From Pseudomonadota bacterium (GTDB taxonomy: Bacteria; Pseudomonadota; Alphaproteobacteria; UBA8366), in the NCBI GenBank assembly GCA_036339585.1, contig JAYZAS010000024.1:1-34246 (forward strand): a stretch of DNA of 34,246 bases, read 5' to 3'. This document shows positions 33,309-34,246 of this stretch, one piece after another. The notes under the pieces are model-generated. The model was given only the letters and a program-made list of their open reading frames with translations, searched no databases and was not told the origin of the DNA. The translations under genes and the position numbers were made by a program. The first letter of the stretch is position 1, and every line of letters begins with the position of its first letter.

Positions 33309-33342
33309 TTGGCCTTCATATAGCCTTATTGAGGCCAATTAT
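33309..33342 (+). terminator. Possible weak terminator after the DUF4190 gene
   Basis: TTGGCCT (33309-33315) and AGGCCAA (33332-33338) form a 7-bp stem with a 16-nt loop, followed by only TTATTT. It lies 28 nt after the DUF4190 stop. The short U-tract makes this uncertain. Confidence 0.35.
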
Positions 33343-33371
33343 TTAACCGGCAATAAATTTGGTGGGGTGGT

Positions 33372-34246
33372 ATGTTTGCTCAAAAGAAATCATGTGTTCC
33401 GAGTGTCTACATTATCCATGAAAATGAGGAATGGACGGCACCACTGTTATCTGCGCTCAAAGATTACCAAATTCCTCATCAAGACTGGGACACATCGTCA
33501 GCCATCTTTGACTTTTCTGCCCCTGCACCTCCAGGTATTTTTTATAATCGAATGAGCGCTTCCTCTCATACACGAGGTAACCGTTTTGCTCCCGAGATGA
33601 CTATTGGAATTTTGGCATGGCTGGAGTCGCAAGGCAGCCATACGCTGAATGGTCGGAAAGCACTCAATTTAGAAATTTCAAAATTAGTTCAGTATGCCGC
33701 GTTGGAACGGGTTGGTTTGTTAACGCCAATGACTTTTGCGATTTCATCGCGCGAAGATATTGTCAAAGCATATAAGGCACTGCCTTTTGATAATGTGATT
33801 ACAAAACATAACCGCGCAGGCAAGGGACTCGGAGTTCAGTTGCTTAAGTCAGAGGAAGCTATACTTGAGTATGTCAATAGCTCATCATTTGAAGATTCTA
33901 TCGACGGACTAACCCTTGTTCAGCAATACATTGATGCGCCGGACAGTTCCATTACTAGAGTTGAGTTCATAGGCCGTGAATTCTTTTATGCAGTTAAAGT
34001 CGATGCTTCAAATGGATTTGAACTTTGCCCTGCCGATGTTTGTGCCTTAGATGGTGGTTTTTGTGCGACAGAGGCAGATGAGAGGTTCCCGTTTGACATC
34101 ATTGAGGGTTTTGAAAACAGTGATACAGGAAAGGCATTGTTGCCAAAGATGAAGTCTGTAATGGAAAATGAACAGTTAGATGTAGCTGGATTTGAGTTTG
34201 TCACTGATGAAGCAGGTAAACATTATTGTTACGACATCAATACGAA
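33372..34246 (+). CDS. ATP-grasp ligase, RimK / alpha-L-glutamate ligase-like (5' part, runs off the window)
   Basis: An open frame of 291 codons from ATG 33372 to the right edge with no stop. It starts MFAQKKSCVPSVYIIHENEE, and continues with YNRMSASSHTRGNRFAPEM and NGRKALNLEISKLVQYAAL. The ATP-grasp nucleotide loop TKHNRAGKGLGVQLL is at about residue 137-151. The metal-binding YDINTN at the very end is the site where Asp and Asn ligands occur in RimK-type enzymes. These enzymes join an amino acid (often glutamate) to a carboxylate through an acyl-phosphate. GGGGTGGT precedes the ATG. The acceptor substrate is unknown and the C-terminus is missing from the window. Confidence 0.8.
   Translation, partial: MFAQKKSCVPSVYIIHENEEWTAPLLSALKDYQIPHQDWDTSSAIFDFSAPAPPGIFYNRMSASSHTRGNRFAPEMTIGILAWLESQGSHTLNGRKALNLEISKLVQYAALERVGLLTPMTFAISSREDIVKAYKALPFDNVITKHNRAGKGLGVQLLKSEEAILEYVNSSSFEDSIDGLTLVQQYIDAPDSSITRVEFIGREFFYAVKVDASNGFELCPADVCALDGGFCATEADERFPFDIIEGFENSDTGKALLPKMKSVMENEQLDVAGFEFVTDEAGKHYCYDINT

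Overview
The window looks like chromosomal DNA of an alphaproteobacterium, probably a marine or free-living Rhodospirillales-type lineage with moderate, AT-leaning composition. The main evidence is the block DUF502 membrane protein / recG / sdhE / mfd, an arrangement known from alphaproteobacteria. Other support comes from tandem Lin0512 genes, an aerobic CO-dehydrogenase-like molybdenum hydroxylase operon, and an OmpA-N-domain type lipoprotein. I see no phage, insertion sequence, CRISPR array or rRNA.

Left part (1-5.6 kb): the 3' end of an outer-membrane beta-barrel gene with a strong terminator, selO (protein AMPylase), a small lipoprotein, an O-antigen ligase-type membrane protein, tRNA-Lys(TTT) with its own promoter and terminator, and a Crp/Fnr-type regulator. 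These read mainly leftward. Housekeeping block (5.6-13.1 kb): DUF502, recG, sdhE, mfd, then two tandem Lin0512 paralogues that converge on mfd with a 4-nt overlap.

Catabolic block (13.3-19.8 kb): a tight rightward operon of acyl-CoA synthetase, SDR, NIPSNAP protein, ACAD10/11-like acyl-CoA dehydrogenase, APH-family kinase and DUF6285 protein. This set matches, in another order, the enzyme classes of the Pseudomonas putida levulinate operon (LvaE, D, C, A, B). It suggests activation of a 4-keto or 4-hydroxy acid, phosphorylation of the 4-hydroxyl on the CoA thioester, and phosphate removal toward beta-oxidation. An isocitrate-lyase/PEP-mutase family lyase follows and converges on a TauD-type dioxygenase.

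Right part (20-34 kb): hemH; a D-2-hydroxyacid dehydrogenase with a small membrane protein; a close-packed trio of LLM flavin oxidoreductase, a coiled-coil protein built of 36-residue repeats, and a GAF-GAF-PAS class III adenylate cyclase resembling cyanobacterial CyaB1/CyaB2; a medium/small/large molybdenum hydroxylase operon that is not a classical CO dehydrogenase; a secreted EF-hand protein with a strong terminator; a probably frameshifted secreted protein; a zinc-ribbon protein; a DUF4190 membrane protein; and the 5' part of an ATP-grasp glutamate-ligase-like gene that runs off the end.

The most interesting items are the lva-like operon with an added NIPSNAP gene, the oxidoreductase/coiled-coil/cyclase cluster, the G10 tract inside recG, and the broken secreted gene. 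All calls rest on reading the sequence. No database search was run.
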